A stretch of 64,000 nucleotides of DNA from NCBI RefSeq assembly GCF_029714425.1, contig NZ_CP121668.1, forward strand, positions 9,716,376 to 9,780,375. Reading direction: 5' to 3'. The stretch is from Bradyrhizobium sp. CB2312 (GTDB taxonomy: Bacteria > Pseudomonadota > Alphaproteobacteria > Rhizobiales > Xanthobacteraceae). The translations under genes and the position numbers were made by a program. Under the pieces are notes generated by a model, which had not been told where the DNA came from, did not search any database, and saw nothing but the letters and a program-made list of their open reading frames with translations. Positions 62,817 through 64,000 of the stretch are shown here, piece after piece (positions within the stretch are counted from its first letter, which is position 1; the number at the start of each line of letters is the position of its first letter).

Positions 62817-64000
62817 CGTTGCCTGTCACAATTCGTCTGCCACAATTCACGCAAGCGGTCGTTCGACCAACGATAGACATTGGAAGATTCATCTCGACGG
62901 CACGATGATGCCGTCCGTAGTTTTACCGCGGACGATTTTGCAACAGCGGAAACTTTCACTGCGCTGCGAAAAACCCTTGCGGGACGGGCCTAAGTTGAAT
63001 TTGCACGCGCGCGAGTTCTGCACACCGTAAATTCACAGGAGCGGATCTCGCGGTGGAGTTACCCTGTGAAATGAGACTCAAAAAACGATGTTTCGCGAAC
63101 AACTTATCGCCATAGTGACAGCAAGCATTTGGAAAACGACCCGGCGAAGTCGGCGCGTGAAGGTTTTTTGAATTTTTTTTGGCTGCTGTTCGCCAATTGT
63201 CACACAACGCGTCTCGTCTTCGATTCTTTACGCGGATTCAAACTCTTGGTCTCAGACCTGTGAACAACTCGCGCGCCGCGTTAACGCTGGTCAAGATTTT
63301 TGATGCCTCAAGTGTGAATCAATTCCGTTGCGAGTCTTTCCGCTTAGTGTATTCCTTAAGTCGTCAGCGGCGCCCACGATCTTGAGACCAGCGCGGTATC
63401 GGAAACGGGGCGAGCGTGCAAATCGGCGGCGGTGGGCACGTTGGCAACGCATCAACAAGCGATAGTCGGTTCAAACCCACAGCACTGTGGGAACGGTAGC
63501 TCTTTGTCTGAATGTCTCCAAGCAGGATTTCATCCTGCTCGCGCCAAGCGCAAATGAGAGATGTCGTAAAGCTACCCCGACCCGCATGAGGCGAAGTCGA
63601 GCGGACGACTAGTACACGGGCGGGCATTCGCGACACCACTACGCCGCGGCTGTCTATTGGACACGCAGGACCTTGCCGTGAGCAATCACGGCAGGACGGG
63701 GAGGTATCATGTCTTACGGACGCAACGCGGTATTGAAACAGGTTTCCTATTCCAACGATGCCGGTTTAGATCAGTCCGACCTCCAGCCTCCCGCCTGCGA
63801 TGGGGCGCCGAGTACGCGCTGACCTCGCGAACCCTCCATCTCTGACATCGCTGAGCGGACGCGGCGTTCTCGCCGGACGGTAGAGCCATGCCTGACGATG
63901 GACTCGCTCTGAGGTCGCGCCATGTCAGAAACCCTGATGGCAGGAACTCTGCATGGCGCTCACCCACGCAACTAAATCTCTCAAGAGAAGTTTTTTGACG
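62817..64000. other. Gene-poor region, probable dnaA upstream region
   Basis: Almost 1.2 kb without a convincing large gene. It contains an A/T-rich stretch around 63162-63180 (GGTTTTTTGAATTTTTTTTGG), several TGTGAA/TTCACA hexamers (63032, 63065, 63259, 63313) and a GCCGTG-AGCAAT-CACGGC hairpin near 63675-63692. The hexamers are only distantly like DnaA boxes. Location after rpsT suggests regulatory DNA of dnaA or part of a replication origin, an inference. Confidence 0.4.
63709..63822 (+). CDS. Candidate 37-residue small protein
   Basis: ATG at 63709 follows GGGGAGG at 5 bases, a strong ribosome site, and opens a 37-codon frame (MSYGRNAVLKQVSYSNDAGL...). A hairpin lies just upstream. No family is recognised and the length is short, so it may be a leader peptide or a chance frame. 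Confidence 0.3.
   Translation: MSYGRNAVLKQVSYSNDAGLDQSDLQPPACDGAPSTR

Noticed and set aside
63241..63330. TGTGAACAA and TGTGAATCA as DnaA boxes
   Set aside because: Each differs from the consensus TGTGGATAA at two positions and they are widely spaced, so calling an origin would be unsupported.

Overview
The window looks like chromosomal DNA of a Bradyrhizobium-type alphaproteobacterium (Nitrobacteraceae). The grounds are high GC, a RegS/RegR (ActS/ActR) redox two-component pair, PHA depolymerases, two DUF3551 proteins, a two-segment Liv-type ABC operon, and dense intergenic palindromic repeats typical of that group. The genus is an inference; there is no 16S gene in the window. The right edge holds rpsT with its own promoter, followed by about 1.2 kb with no convincing large gene. 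In related genomes dnaA lies close to rpsT, so dnaA may start just past the window end.

Layout. 1-522: no gene, structured/repeat DNA. 0.5-3.8 kb (minus): phaZ and a two-gene ABC-2 exporter. 3.9-5.9 kb: regS-regR. 6-11.2 kb: MmcB-like protein, two convergent GH13 enzymes, an MBL-fold hydrolase. 11.5-20 kb: PHB-depolymerase-family esterase, MFS exporter, soluble transhydrogenase sthA, luciferase-like flavin oxidoreductase, cytochrome P450, SDR. 20-23 kb: HWE-type histidine kinase and a GGDEF-EAL protein. 23.4-33.5 kb: a likely catabolic/transport unit made of a sigma-54 activator (PAS-AAA-Fis), a sigma-54 promoter with two interlocked inverted repeats upstream, an MHS-type permease, a fused CoA-transferase and a five-gene branched-chain-type ABC transporter. 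33.7-37.9 kb: translationally coupled GGDEF-EAL and GGDEF proteins. 37.9 kb: tRNA-Arg(CCG). 38.1-44.3 kb: gene-poor stretch of small secreted or membrane proteins, including three related tiny secreted proteins. 44.6-49.7 kb: glycosylase, phosphoesterase, cNMP-binding protein, GNAT, and a membrane protein/winged-helix regulator/cis-prenyltransferase operon with matching palindromes. 49.8-62 kb: serine protease, ArsR-SRPBCC-DUF899 operon whose operator-like palindrome covers the arsR start codon, DUF3551 pair, TctC-type binding protein, VOC protein, HD-GYP protein, hydrolases, polysaccharide export lipoprotein, msrA. 62.2-62.8 kb: rpsT.

No insertion sequence, CRISPR array, phage or rRNA gene was seen. 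Four proteins carry c-di-GMP-type domains. Many intergenic gaps are filled by at least eight families of imperfect palindromes, so gaps here often hold repeats rather than missed genes. Starts were chosen from Shine-Dalgarno sites, domain starts and overlaps; where another start is possible this is stated.
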